From: Bolinopsis microptera
Taxonomy: Eukaryota > Ctenophora > Tentaculata > Lobata > Bolinopsidae
DNA length: 64,000 nt
NCBI RefSeq assembly: GCF_026151205.1
Contig: NC_087074.1
Span: forward strand, 7,181,226-7,245,225
Direction of reading: 5' to 3'
Under the pieces are notes generated by a model, which was not told where the DNA came from, did not search any database, and was given only the letters and a program-made list of their open reading frames with translations. Below, one piece after another: positions 11,801 to 29,747 of the stretch; within the stretch, counting starts at the first letter, position 1, and each line of letters begins with the position of its first letter. Position numbers and translations under genes: made by a program.

Positions 11801-14800
11801 GTAAACAACAGTTGTGCATGGAACTGGATTGGATATCTACATGAATTTAGTCGAAAATTCATAGTGAAAGGTCATTTCATAACAAATTACTCATATAAAC
11901 TCATACTTCATACAATTCTAAGTTCTTATGTACATGTTCAATGTTCATGATTCGCTGAATAAAGGCGGTTCACAAAACCACTTTTCGTTCAAATAGTTAG
12001 ATATCACCTCTAATTAGTTGCTTTATAGGATCAGGAACAACCAAACAATTTTTGTGTCTACGGTTTCGTATAATACTGACTTGGGCCACGCCCATATTTT
12101 TCACCAATTTTTAACAGGTCAAATTAGTCACGAAGGAGTTTGGAAGGAGTTCTAAATGTGTGCTCCTCTAATATAAACAGTAGGAAATGGTTAACTTTAG
12201 TCAAGGTTTCAGGTCTCTACAATGTCGGGAAGTTCCTGCAGGAATTTGCGCATTGCGCTGAAGCGCAAGATTCACTGCGCCAAAAGCGAAGGTCGTAGAG
12301 ACATGAGACCTTGACTAAAGTTAACCATTTCATACCATTGCTATCAGAGTATGCCACTTTCAGAGTCCTGAACACACTCCTACAGCTCTTAATCGTCAAT
12401 TATATGAATTTTAATAATTTTTTAATTTTTTTATAATTCATCTTTAACTGATATCAATTTAGTTGAAAACACTGTTAGTTTTAAAAAAGAACATATTACT
12501 TCACACCAAACTAACGCACAATATGAAAATATAAAAAAGGAAGGTTTTCCTTGGATTCCGAATTCAACTTTGATTATATCCTGGAACTGATTATCATTTC
12601 TCGATTGTTCTCCATTTTCCAATGCAGTCAGCAAGTTCAAATTTAGGTAGACTAGGTTTTCGAATCTCCATATTATGTTCAGAAGCAGGCCAGAAGGGGT
12701 TGTTACCAGAGGAATATCTTCTTGGAACAAGGAATTAATGAGGTCTTCATTTATTTCTTCATAACTCGTCACTGACAGTCCGGACAGGATGAGCATTGAC
12801 GAGATCCACTGATTACTTCATAGCTCGTCATTGATAGGATCAGTATTAAATGAGGTCGAATGATTACTTCATAGCTTGTCACTAACTGGATCAGCATAAC
12901 ATGACTAACAACTAACGAGGTCCAGTGATCTCTTGCTGATACGTCAAAACAAGATCAGTAAATAGCTATAAATATCGAAAAAAATTAGCTTAGAAATTAC
13001 AGAGTACAAATGCCTTCTTAACAACTAACTCTTTGGCCTCATCTTTTTAAATCACTCATTCCCTCTGAAACAATATAATGCTTAGGACTAGGAGGAACTT
13101 AGTTAACTTCTTGTATAATTCGGTAAGAGGAAAATTCCTTAGTAAGCTAACATTCTTTTGTAGGATGTTACCACTTATCATATCTGTTATCCACCATAAT
13201 CGCACAACTAGACCCTCTTATTCTGGAGTCTTGACAATGACAGCAGCAATGTACACTATTTTGATGGTCCAGGTCTCCAAGAAAACCTTCCTCTTTATAT
13301 TCTCATATTGTGTGTTAGTTTGGTGTGAAGTATTAGTTTCATTTTTAAAACTAACAGTGTTAAACTAAATTGATATCAGTAAAAGATGATATATTTTAAC
13401 AGGTAAAATTCATACAATTGACGATTAAGAGATATGGGAGTGTGTTTAGGACTCTGAAAGTGGTAAACTCTTACAGCAATGGTATGAAATGGTTAACTTT
13501 AGTCAAGGTCTCATGTCTCTACGACCTTCGCTTTTGGCGCTGTGAATCTTGCGCTTCAAGCGCAATGCGAAAATTCCTGCAGGAACTTTCCGACATTGTA
13601 GAGACCTGAGACCTCGACTAAAGTTAACCATTTCCTACTGTTTATATTAGAGGAGCACACATTTAGAACTCCTTCCATACTCCTTCTTGACTAAATTGAC
13701 GATTTAGAGAATTTTACCTGTTAAAAATTTTTGCCGAAATTTACCTCATTTTACCTCATGAGGCCAGCCAAAAAAGGCAAAATTGGGATGAGGTAAAATG
13801 AGGTAAAATGAGGTTGACCCCCCCCCCGAGTTGGTGAATCATGGAAATTGATGCTATAGCGTTTCCTCAAAGAAGAGAGGAATAGAGTGAGATCAAACGA
13901 TATTTGTTGCAGTTTGAAGATCATTGCTCATATTATGCAATTCTACAGTAACTATGGGAAGTTTTCAATCTTGACTTCCCGAAACGACCATTTTTCAAAC
14001 TTCAAATGCTCTCCTCGTACAGTTTTTATTGGATCATTCTGAAAGCAGGCAAAAACTATACGCCACAGGGTGGCATTTCACACACAGAAATCCGAAACTT
14101 AGCCTAGTTAAGGTTCGCCACAGTTTCAAAAATTCACGAATTAAATTTCGATGTTTTTGAGTAGCATAAATTTTAGGAGTATGATTTAAACATTCAGAGC
14201 CGACCAATTTTATTATCCTCGTCTGTCCTGAGACAGAAGAGGCATTTACACATGTCATTTCAGGGGCAGTGGACGGCAAGCATTGCTTCATTACAAAATT
14301 TGGGAAAACTGGAAGTTACACGATTAATTATCACGGATGGCCGTCTGTTATTCTCCTCGCAGTGTGTGACGCTGATTATATGTAAGTGCTATTTTCACAT
14401 GTCATCTTTAAAAAAATGGTTCAACTTAAATGCTAGTGTAGTGAAGAACATTGTCACTTCTCCTCTTCAACCAAGATTATGTAGCCAGATTCCTACTAAC
14501 TTATTGAAATGAGATATGTAATCTTAAAACAATATCATATGTACCGCTCATGAATATCGTTTTTTGCATGCTTTCAATAAAAATTGCTGCATTCTGCAAA
14601 AAACAGGAATGGGTAGATTGGAGTTAAAACTTGCGAGGATTGCGGGCGATCTATGAGAGATGTAACTTAAATGCTAACATCATTCTCTAACTTCTTTACT
14701 ACAATTACTTATTCAGAATCCGTCATTTTAACGTTGGAAGCTTTGGCGGTCGATCAGACGGAGGAATCTGGTCAGAGGACAGACTGGGACGAGGACTGGC

Positions 14801-16071
14801 CTCCGGAGAATTCCTAGAACGGGGTTTTATACCTGCTGCTGAGATTCTGCCGAATGATGATCAGGTAAGAACTGATGATAATATGCGAACACTCGTGAAT
14901 ACCAAATGCTCGAGGCTTCATTAACTCAGTAAATACTTTACCCGGAATCCCAGCCCTTGAACATGATTACCGTTTTAACAATGGAACAGGGTGTGTTCAT
15001 AGAAAGATTTAATTTAACCCCGCTTTCGGACTTTGATGGGGGGCCTTGATTGGAGAGTGGTTCTGGGCGCTAAAAACAGCGCCATTGGTCTGCATCCTTT
15101 AGGACATAAAAATATGAGCTTATATGTTATCTAGGCTGTAAGATACTTAATTAATATAATGTTTACGTCTTCTTTTCAGGAGCGACTTGGTAGAGTCAAT
15201 TACTACATTGTCGGTGACGATGCCTTTCCCCTTCATGCTCATTGTATGAAGCCGTACAGGGGGAAGGTGTCAAAATCTCAGCGGATGACAAACTATAGGT
15301 TATCCAGGTACTGGAACGTCACGAATTAAATAAATAAATAAATTGTAGCCTCGACAATTCAGAAAACTATATCTAATTAGATTAGACAGTCATGATTGTT
15401 TTTGTATGAATTGATCAAGAATTACCGTTTGTGCTCTTTGAGCTGTTTTCCTGTATTTTCCTGTAAAGTGATCATCGCAAAACTGAAAACTTTTGTAGAA
15501 CCTTATGTAGATTGAATTGTACACTGTTTCAGAGGCAGGATGGTCATAGAGTGCGTCTTCGGACACCTATCAAGGAAATGGAAGATCCTGAGTCACCTGA
15601 CCACAAATGAGGAGGTGACTAGGCTGATTCTGAAAAGCTGTGTGCATCTGCACAATTTCTTGCGGATATCACGCTTGGACGACGCAGACGAGTAAGTAAG
15701 ATTCAGTCTCCTCCTCATGACTCGAATTTGTTAAAACTGGGTCAGTTATTTAGTGAAGAATGTTTACCGTTAAATTGTGGCTGTTGTCTGTGACATCGTT
15801 TCCAAGTGGGGAACATGGTTTATTTTTAATTAATTTTATCATAAGAACAGGTCCAGCTAGTCCAGCTTTATTATTAATTGTATATGATGCAGAGTCTGTG
15901 AAAACTGTTCATTTCAGGCTGGAACTGATTGAAAACCCTCCTTCGGAGCTCTTCGGACGCAGCTTGTCCCTCGACGATTCTCCTAACCATCTTGTGGATT
16001 CTGGGGAGAGGACAAGGACAAGATTGCACTATTATTTTAATTATGTCAACCCGATTGAGATCCAGAGATAA
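8863..16071 (+). CDS. HARBI1-like (Harbinger/PIF) DDE nuclease gene, ten exons
   Basis: Exons with matching phases: 8863-8959, 9095-9191, 10432-10563, 10933-11006, 11025-11145, 14264-14381, 14717-14864, 15180-15307, 15533-15691 and 15918-16071, about 409 codons, near the usual 350-400. Family motifs in order are EFGAYNTQINRLL, ISAREQLILTLR, FHERWQLPHCIGAVDGKH (first catalytic Asp), GSFGGRSDGGIW (second Asp), VGDDAFPL, RMTNYRLSR, GRMVIECVFGHLSRKW (catalytic Glu) and CVHLHNFL. The DDE triad is intact. Exon 10933-11006 is one base off: entering in phase gives a TGA at 10955-10957, while the downstream frame joins the next exon cleanly. It is therefore a pseudogene by one indel, or there is an error at that point. 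It could be a host HARBI1 paralogue or a spliced Harbinger transposase. No terminal repeats were found around the gene. Confidence 0.85.
11283..13826. mobile_element. 2.5-kb fold-back DNA element inside the HARBI1-like gene
   Basis: The outer ends GGGGGGGTCAACCTCATTTT and, inverted, ATGAGGTTGACCCCCCC are flanked by CGAGTTGG (11275-11282 and 13827-13834), an 8-bp duplication. Next to both ends lies a block in the same direct orientation (GAGGCCAGCCAAAAAAGGCA). Long inner arms at about 12110-12580 and 13260-13735 are inverted copies with only scattered mismatches. The left side holds an extra roughly 0.75 kb (11370-12100) missing on the right. No transposase was recognised. It lies entirely in the intron between 11145 and 14264. 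Confidence 0.85.
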
Positions 16072-16719
16072 GTTATGGCTTCCCATCTTAGACCACAACT
16101 CAGCTCTTTATCTGCATAAAAAAATACCACCCGCCAGATTAAATTCACTTAAATTCCATCATTTGTATTAGGTCAATGAAACTGCATACATAACAAGCTT
16201 AGACATTTCCTCGAATACACTTGGAAAAAAAATGGATGTATACTTTTGGAAGTACATAGAATCTCCTGGGAGACCCTATAAAAAATCTTCGCATTTTTCT
16301 ATTGGCGTTTTTATAAAACCTGATAAATAGAGCTCCTGATCAACGATACTCATCGTTTTAGCATCCAATCCTCTCAGAATGGTAAGAATTTGAATTTTAG
16401 AGTTGCTTTTAAAGGGTTCTAAAACTTAACTCACTTCAAATTTAAGCAAATATATGGCCTGATATGTGCTCAGTATTTTGTTACACGTGTATTTGTATTT
16501 GTAACACGTGTATTTTTAAAGATTGGTAATTTTACACTTGTAATTATTTTTGTAAAACGTGCATGTATTGTTTTGACTAACACGTGTACTTTTCTAGAAC
16601 GTGTTTTTTAAATGTCCTCCGCAAGTGACAAGCAGTCCACACGGCCAATGTTGCGTGAACTGCTGTCTGCTACGGTGATCTTATTCACACAAAAGGAATA
16701 AACTAAGAATAATGTTCAT

Positions 16720-17045
16720 TTATTTATCATACTGTGCTATGTTTTCACGTATTTGATTTAATATCTTTATCTGCCTAAAAGAATTGTGTTATCATTTAGT
16801 CATCAAGCTTCGGTAACTTGAGCTTCGTTAACTCTAGTTTCGCTAATGTCCCAAAAACCATGTCCGCTAATGTCCCAATAGCTCATGGATTCAAAAGGGG
16901 ACAAGTACACTTGCGGACATGGCACTAAGACTGATGGTCAACATAATTTTCATTCGATTATCATGCCGTGCTATGTTTTCATGTATTTGATTTAATATCT
17001 TTATCTGCCTAAAAGAATTGTGTTATCATTAAGTCATCAAGCTTC
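16720..17045 (+). repeat. Direct duplication of about 85 bp, 230 bp apart
   Basis: A block containing TATTTGATTTAATATCTTTA and AGAATTGTGTTATCAT occurs at 16720-16815 and again at 16955-17045 with few changes. The spacer also has short internal repeats (GTCCGCTAATGTCCCAA). Not coding. Confidence 0.7.
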
Positions 17046-17278
17046 GTAAACTCGACATTTTCAATAGCTGTGGGCTAAACAAGTTTTCGCCATATTTCAG
17101 TCACCGTTAATCTTGTAATCATTATATCTGGTGGTTTTTTAACCGAACCAATGCATCATATTCCAGTCCCGCCAAATTGTGACAAATACTGGCAAATTTT
17201 TAAAAATTTATAATTTGCCGCAGACGCGATTACTGAAACCTTATGAAAGCTTTCGGCGCGGCTGACATTGTCATGCTT

Positions 17279-17425
17279 TCAGGCGCGCGACGTTTCAGGC
17301 GCGCGACGTTTCAGGCGCGCTACGTTTCAATTTCACTCTTAGGTGGGCACACCAGTGTTATACTAATTGTATTGACATACGTTGCATGCCACTTTTCGCG
17401 CGCGAAGCGCGCGCCGCCGAAGGCG
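17279..17425. repeat. GC-rich tandem and hairpin block
   Basis: Three copies of a 17-18-bp unit TTTCAGGCGCGCGACG are followed, about 80 bp on, by two adjacent GC hairpins (arms GCGCGC, and CCGCC with GGCGG). It is a sharp GC island in AT-rich sequence, like the other mini-element blocks of the window. Confidence 0.6.
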
Positions 17426-18435
17426 GAAAAATATTATCTCTGATATTGGGATACGAAACATGTATCAATAATTGTATTGCGCAAGCGATTTTCAATCGCG
17501 CGCCCTGAAAATCGAGTCTAAAAAATCTATCTTCTCCTACATCTTTTGAGCAATCACCCTAAACTTTCAGGATATGATCTAGGGATCATTCAGAAGAGAC
17601 CAATCGAGCCGAATTCTGAGATAGGCCTTAGAAACTTTTTTTATTCGATTTTGAAAATCTTGGAAAAATCGTCAAAAAATGAGGTCCAAGATCTGACCTT
17701 GGACCGGCGATAATTTCGGCTAGGAACAATATTTTTCCATCGGACCAAAAGCAGCTGATAGATATCTTTCCCCCTCTATCAGAAACAACTATAAAATCAA
17801 TTTTGAGAGAATTTTGATGAAGACCCCCGGCCCCCTTTAATAGTGATCACTGATCACCAAACGAATATATCGCTCTGGTAGTTCCTAAGGGGAAACATTT
17901 CAAGATTGTGGAAAGCAATTAGCAAACAAGCTCTGCGTCTAATTTTGTTTCTTCGATGGAATGAACCAAGAACGACGTTCACAACGATTGGCTTAACTGG
18001 TAATAAATCTGATGCGGATCGTCCTTGAGAGACAAATAGAACAACGCCCAATTCAATAAAACTGTTCCAATCATGAATGAATGACGTCATCCAGATAAAC
18101 ATTATTTATACGAATTAACTAGATTATTCTAATGGTCTAATATATAAATGAATAATTGAATAAACGGATAATATTCTTCTGTCCTGCCACTACGACGGTC
18201 GACGAATGGAAACTGACGGAACATTCGAATCATAATTACAAATTCATTAGTGATTATTATTGATGATTATAGTTCTAGTCTGGAATAATCGGACAATTCT
18301 TCCCACTTTCTATAATTCCCACAAATCAATCATGACTCAAGAGCTGATAGATAAGGTTACTAATTGGCAACTACTATTATACCCGTAGTAAAGATGATGA
18401 ATGATTGGCATAATTTATACTAATAATCGCAATAA
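17426..18435. other. Gene-free stretch
   Basis: No exon, RNA gene or clear mobile element is supported in this interval. Confidence 0.55.
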
Positions 18436-18436
18436 A

Positions 18437-18684
<248 letters not shown>

Positions 18685-18689
18685 AATTT

Positions 18690-20925
18690 ACGAACGGTTT
18701 AATCAAGAAAACGGTAATAGATTTGGGACTGGTTTTTCGGTATAGTGCGGAAAAACTCTGACGAAGCCAAATGATGAAGGTTTTTTAAATCGGTCGGTGG
18801 CAAGTGGTTTAATTAATCATTTTGTGACCCAAATGTGATACCAAAGTGTCTCACTTACTCTCCCTCTCTCCCACTCTCGCTCTCTTTCCCTTTATAACAG
18901 ACTTGCTATGTAATTAGGTAATTTGGCAGGGGACCTCAAGATTGCCTATAAACTATAAAGTATTACTATTATAAAAAATAGTAAAATATAGATACGTGAG
19001 GGGCATTCAGAATTAAATTGCGGTGTGTTTGGACTGAGCGAGTTCATATTTTCGCACCGTTTTAACTACGAAAATGTAATGCGTTTTTTAGAATTTTTTA
19101 ATAAACTTTCAAATTGTTACACAAATACATTTTATTTCAAAGAAAATTCGCCGAATGACCTTACATGCCTTGACAAGTGACCGAGTGTAAACAAAATTAG
19201 GGACACCGAAACACCAGTTGACCAGTAAACTGGTCATAGCAATTACATATAATGGCGGGTTTATACTTTTGCATTTCAACTGCGATAGTGAAGTCCCGGC
19301 CGTAGGCACGGGCAGTGGTACACGCCGCCGCCGATTTTTTGCTCACGCCGAAGAATAAATCAGCGGCGGCGTGAAAGTTATATTTTGAGAATTTTGAAAA
19401 ATCTTCCATCGGACAAATTTAATTAATTAATTAAGAGAAATTCAAGAGAATTCAAATTAACCATTCACGTTAAAATAAATCAACCATAAACTGAAACTGG
19501 AAGCCAAAGCAGTATTTTGAGGCCCATCCCGTACAGAGACTGTATTTATGTTCGACTGAATCACAACTACAAGTGCCAAGGGGCCACGCCGCCGAACGCC
19601 TCCGCCGCAAGTTTTGGCCTCGCCTAGTGAACACACTAGTGTTCTACATAATTCCGGTGACGTAAATTTAACGGGTGATACTCGTAAAATATCTGTTCCA
19701 TATATTGGAACAGGACCGTCGACGAGTCCAACTCGGCGCGCGTCCTGGTAGGTTGTAAACCTACAAGTTTCATCTTGTAAACAATTTCTCCGGAGCCTTT
19801 GAAAGTTAGCCTCAACTTAACTTCTAATCCTCCAGACGGTATAGAAGACCGATGGTGTCTGTTATCTAATATCTTCCACTACTCCCGAAATTTCACCGCC
19901 CTGGCCAATATAGTAGTGACAGAGCTTGCTTACTTTTAATCATAATGGAACGTGTCCACAATCATTGTTAAAGCAATTCATGATCGAATGCTAGTGTTCA
20001 TTTGTTTGTCTGTTTGATTAATCATATTTATAACCTACTATATTGACAGTAAATCGCTAAAGTCATAATTAAGGCGGACGACGATTGTCGATTAACACAT
20101 ATTTATGACGACGATTAACACATGTTTATTGAAAGCTTCTACAAGTTAAACTATCGTATCACCTATATGTTTTTAACCCAACTCTGAACTCCATTCAGTC
20201 ATAATTAAGGAAAATATGGTGTTTTTTTCGAAAAACCACCGACTTTCGTACCATTTAAATATGTCTCGTAAGGTACTGTAAAACCATTAATTTGTGCCAA
20301 GAATCTATTTTCACGTGGAGGGGGTTATTTAATACATATAAGTTATAACTTCGTATAGTAAATACGAAATGTTTGTTAGCATGAGATTTCAAAATACATG
20401 TGTAAATCGTCTTCAGCTATTTTCACGAATTTTTTGGATCCAAAAAATGTATCATTTGACATTTCTTACTTATTTATCCATTAAAATAATTAAACCATTT
20501 AAATTCGAAACAAGAATTGCGCCCGTAGTTTCGTTTTGGCGGACGCTAGATTTCCATTCGCTATAACTTTAAGTATAAGCTCCAATCAGCTCACTTCTTA
20601 ATAATAATAATATTTATAAATTATGCATTAAATACGGAAAACACTTGAAATTCAATTCAATTGCCGTAGAACTTAACTTGTAATTGTATCTGTAATTCAA
20701 GGAAATGTAAGCAAAAGTAAACTACTCGTGTACACATCAGTACACTACGCGTGCCACGTACAAATTGGGCGTATAAGTATAACCTAATATTACACATTAC
20801 ATAGTATACATTAAAATACACTCGTGCCGCGCATTCATTGACCACAAGCTATCTATAGTCTATACATCACATCTCCGCAAGAAATCCTCGCGCGCGCGCG
20901 GCAGGTTGACATGGTAACGAACGAA
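18690..20925. other. Gene-free stretch with GC hairpin patch
   Basis: No exon is supported. Around 19320-19375 a GC-rich segment forms a hairpin between CACGCCGCCGCCGAT and ATCAGCGGCGGCGTG. The three-hairpin element lies at 19667-19764. Confidence 0.5.
19667..19764. repeat. Three-hairpin mini-element, copy 1
   Basis: The copy begins AACGGGTGATACTCGTAAAA and ends near AACCTAC. Three successive palindromes are visible: arms CTGTTCCA/TGGAACAG; an outer stem CAGGAC/GTCCTG capped by CGAGT-CCA-ACTCG; and GTAGGTT/AACCTAC. Copies at 31435 and 32131 share stems 2 and 3. Confidence 0.75.
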
Positions 20926-21003
20926 TTACCTGGGGACCTCAGGTTATAATGTTCATAAACGAATACAGATTCGGCGGAATGACAGGCTGAGCGCGGCCCA
21001 GTA
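20926..21003. mobile_element. 78-bp micro-MITE, family A copy 1
   Basis: The ends TTACCTGGGG and CCCAGTA are short inverted repeats. ACGAACGAA at 20917-20925 and 21004-21012 is an exact 9-bp target duplication. The body AATGACAGGCTGAGCGC is shared with 32951-33032 and 41996-42066. Confidence 0.88.
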
Positions 21004-21528
21004 ACGAACGAAAGGACGGAATGACAACATATTGGAACCTACCTACCTCGTTCTCCAAAATCCTCGTTTTTCTGCAAAAACGTCCATTCGTAACCTTTCA
21101 CTATTGCCTTTTTACAAAAAGGTGAACGGAAAAAATTGATGCCGTGAAATCGGCCCACTTTTAGAAATTTGCGGAAATGAGTGCCCGTGAAAATATCTGG
21201 TTTTACAGTGCAGAAAATAAATTTAAGTTTGATCTTATTAATACTAATAGTGAATGAATTAAAGTGTTTCAACTTTAAAAGTATTCGAGTCAATTGGTGT
21301 TGTTTTAATCTGAAAAGAACCCTTAAAAGTGATTAATAAGATACACTCCAGCGGTGCTATAAGTATGAGTATAACCTTGAACCTTGATGATAATTACTTT
21401 CAGACACGTACACTGTGTCGTGGATATATTGGATGAGAGTGTACTCATGTGAGCAACATCACAATCAAATAAGGTAAGAATCATATTTGTGTACGTTCTT
21501 CTGTTTGCTTGAAGTAAAACAGTGCCTA

Positions 21529-21634
21529 CCTTACTCGTTAATATCATGGCGGGTTAAATTATGACCGTTAAAACATGACAAGATTCCCGGAAAACCGCCA
21601 TTTTTTAACCGCCACAATATTAACGAATATAAGG
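21529..21634. mobile_element. 106-bp TA-flanked MITE
   Basis: The ends CCTTACTCGTTAATAT and ATATTAACGAATATAAGG are imperfect inverted repeats bordered by TA. The internal GGCGGGTTAAATTATGACCG resembles the larger element at 26352-27150, so this is a related short Tc1/mariner-type copy. Confidence 0.7.
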
Positions 21635-21715
21635 TAGTTAATAGTTATTGAATAGTCTGATAAACTTCTAAAAAAAATTGGTTTTGGAATTTTGACATCA
21701 TCCGTATTTCAAATT

Positions 21716-21922
21716 CGTTCTCCTTATCTTCCTCCTTATTCTTCTTCCTCCTTCTTCTTCCTCCTTCTTTTTCCTTCTTCTTCCTCCTTCTTCTTCCTTC
21801 TTCTTCCTCCTTCTTCCTTCTTCCTCCTCCTTCTTCAATCTTCCTCCTCCTTTCTTCTTCTTCCTCCTTCTTCTTCCTCCTCCTTCCTTCTTCTTCCTCC
21901 TTATCTTCCTCCTCCTTCTTTC
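21716..21922. repeat. Polypyrimidine (TTC/TCC) simple repeat
   Basis: About 200 bp of TTCTTCCTCC-type repeats, with no purine beyond scattered A. The Ser/Leu and Lys/Glu frames in it are artefacts. Confidence 0.95.
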
Positions 21923-21924
21923 TC

Positions 21925-23340
21925 ATCGTTTGCCAAATAAACGTGACTGTACAGTAAACAGAGGAATTATGTAATTATTAGAAGCAGAACGTTTATATAC
22001 TGTTAGAATACTTATTGATTATCTGGTCTTATAGTCTCTACAATAAACATTAAACAATACGATCAAACAGCTTCGAATTAGAAGCTTTATCGAAACCTTG
22101 TCCAAAATGTCCATGATTTATTTCATGTTGGATGATATTTTTCAGGGCATGCTTTAGTTTGAGATAAACATTTTCTCGATACCATTTTCTCATTTTCGTT
22201 TTCCAGTTAATGAAAGATTCCTGTTCCTCATATTTCCATGCTTCAGTTGTATTATTAGTACAGAGTCACAGTAGAAATGGCTTGCATAAATCAGTCATTA
22301 TTGAACATAAACCATAGCAGCAGCGAGCAGGGAGAATGGTGATCAACCTGGGTATTATCAGGAATAGTTAGAGAGAAGTACGTCATCACTTCCTGATCTA
22401 CTGCAGAGCCACTCATTGCTCCGTACTCCTTCTTTACTCTCTGTCTCTCTCCCTTGCTGCATTGCTCTCAATTATTACATTGCTCTCGATTACTAGCCTC
22501 AATTAATTGGCTCCATTATCTTGTTCTCACAATTGTGAGTCCCACTCTCTAGCCCTCAAAACAGCTGCCCTGTCCGGAAAGCTTCCAATTTCAACGATCG
22601 CGGGTCTCAATTGCTTGCGGAGGGTCTGTGTCCTCTGCAAGCAGCTGAGTCTCGTGACACACTAACCGCAGCGTTGAGAGCGTCATTACGATAATTAACG
22701 ACGGGAGCGTCGCTGAGTTGCTGAGCTGCACAGGTTGTTGCTCTCTGTGTGTATTCGTGTGTAGGTACTGTGTAGAGTCATCCTGGTTGTGCAATACCCA
22801 CTCTGGGTATAGTATGTAGCTGCAGTACTAGCTGTGTATTATAGTATTTAGGTCCTTAATAGTAATACCTACTCTGAATGGCAGGTATCTGCCTCAGTAC
22901 CTAGTATGTATGGTATGCCAGTGTAATGGTATTCGCTCTGTCTGGAGCTAACAGTCGCGTCATTACAATAGCCATTCATTCGTGGATCCATTCTTATTAA
23001 AAACTGGCATGATTGTGGTAGAGGTTGATATTGCTCATGATGTGTTGCACTAGTTCTACTGAAAAATGACCTGTAAACGGATATGCTTAGTAGTACTGAG
23101 TAGTTAGTGAGGTATGGGCTGTGCCAGGTAATGACCCTGGTAACCCTGGTAACTACACGTGACTCCCTCCTAGTGTACCTGATCTCTAGTTAATGTAGTG
23201 GTTGTTATTGTGCTTGTTTGTGAGCTATTGAAGTGTAATGTCTGTTGCTTTAACAGTTCGTGAGCCTTACTGCTTGAGTGCTTGGTGGACAATCTGGACA
23301 TGTTGTAAACCTACATTGGGCTTATTTGGATTTAAAGGAC
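21925..23340. other. Gene-free stretch
   Basis: No convincing exon. There is a CTCTCTGTCTCTC-rich patch near 22440 and several short imperfect direct repeats around 22800-22920 (ACTCTGGGTATAGTATG-like). The missing 5' exons of the membrane gene at 25047 may lie here, but none could be fixed. Confidence 0.45.
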
Positions 23341-23344
23341 ACAA

Positions 23345-23650
23345 ATTTCCAGAGCCTTAACCGTGCCTTAGTTAACCACTTGTATGTTTATATGTTATAT
23401 TTCCCCAACCGTGCGTTAACCGTGTGTTAACCGTGCCTTAAGCGACCATAATGGTTGCTTTTGGGCAGTTTGTGCCTTAACCGTGCCTTAACCGTGCGTT
23501 AACCGTGCGTTAACCGTGCCTTAAGTGACGTGCCTCAACCGTGCCTTAAATTATGTAACCCTTGTGCCTTAACCGTGCCTTAACCGTGCCTTAACCGTGC
23601 CTTAACTGTGCTTTAACCGTGCCTTAACCGTGCGTTAACCGTGCTTTGCC
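23345..23650. repeat. 11-bp minisatellite (CCTTAACCGTG)n
   Basis: Repeated CCTTAACCGTG and CGTTAACCGTG units in several blocks separated by short unique spacers. Non-coding. Confidence 0.9.
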
Positions 23651-24030
23651 ACACTACCGAATTGTTGGTCTGTTCTCTCTGTCTTTCAAGCCAGGTTGTG
23701 AGACACGCCACCTAGTGAACTAAGAGCCTATGTTCAGCGGACACAACCCCGCTTGCAAGGCAGAGAGAACAGTCTGCCAGACCAGAGGGACTGGAGCCGA
23801 ACCCTTGGGGGCGAACTAATGCTATTATCATTATATCATTATTACTTGTCATGATATAAAGCTGGACATTACAAGCTCTGAATCATATTTTCATGTAAAA
23901 CTGTAAACAAAGGGTGGTGATTCAATTTATTTGGCCATAAATGGTATAAATACCAGGGCCAGATAAACATGCTGAAATACCATGGATTTTCCTGTCAGTT
24001 ATGACATCCCTCACCATGGCCATGATTTCA

Positions 24031-24206
<176 letters not shown>

Positions 24207-25046
24207 CATTTACAGCTCCCCTAATTACTGCTTTGTACATAATTAGGTAATTTACCTATTAAGTGTTACTATTGGATACGTATTACGTGATGGGCGCTCA
24301 GAATTAAGATTCCATCAGAAGAGATTTTATTTGGTCAAGCATGAGACACTATGCTCTATCTCTCTCTCTCTCTCTCTTTACATGATATTTATTTTACCCC
24401 TGGAATCACAGCTGCACATCTCTGGGCAGGATGAACCAGTTGCTAGTGATCATTATGAAATTCATTGAATGAGCGACTATTAGTGGTACAGGTGGTAATT
24501 GCTACCTTGAAGGTAAATACTACTTGCACCAGGCACCCCTTCTACTACAAATCACCTACTGAATTCTCAGTTCTGCACCTGGGACACAGCGGCACAGTCT
24601 TTTTAGAGTCAGAGCATGCGCCGTGTTGTATAATATGTTATTTGTATTACTTTGTACTGCTAGTTCGTACTATTTGCAATTTGCATTGTACATTGCAGGC
24701 ACGATGCACATTGTACAATATGTACAATGTACATGTTATTTCTACCTTGATGTAACCACAATGATATCATAAATAATTTGACTTTCGCAATATTAGAAGG
24801 ATCACATCCTCGATCTTAATATCTTTTGTCTTCGTTAAATTAGAATTTGTGTCATGACTCCTGACCAAGGTATCGTCTGTAGATTGGTCTACAAGATGGG
24901 ATGTACTGTGGAGAATATTTCTTGAAACGTGACAGCGATTAACTGAACTGTTTATGGCTACAGCCAATAAAATACTTTCTTGTCACGTGTCAAGAATACA
25001 TTCGGCCACTTCCCACCAGTTGTCTACCCTCACTGTTTACTTGCAG

Positions 25047-29473
<4,427 letters not shown>

Positions 29474-29747
29474 GAAACATTTTCCTTCACTGTGTCCAGG
29501 GATTAAAGTTTATATAGAATCGGCTATTTCAGAACCCATAAAGTGTAAGGGTGTTTCAAAGTGTGTTTTCAAGTTCAATTATTATTCCTTGTATAATTGT
29601 CTATTAATTTCTTTGATTCTTTTTTGTTGATCATGATCTCACTTACACTACGTACTACTACTTTGCGTTGATAATTGTATGATTTGTATTGTATTTATGG
29701 TTAATTTAATTAGTGAACTGAGAAATTTTATTGTTAGAATAAAATTG

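Noticed and set aside
12431-12796. 121-codon frame on the minus strand
   Set aside because: It spans the arm of the fold-back element, lacks any family motif, and its C-terminal part is mirrored at 13260-13370.
19667-19764. Hammerhead-type ribozyme in the three-hairpin element
   Set aside because: Neither strand has the CUGANGA and GAAA core, so it is reported only as a structured repeat.
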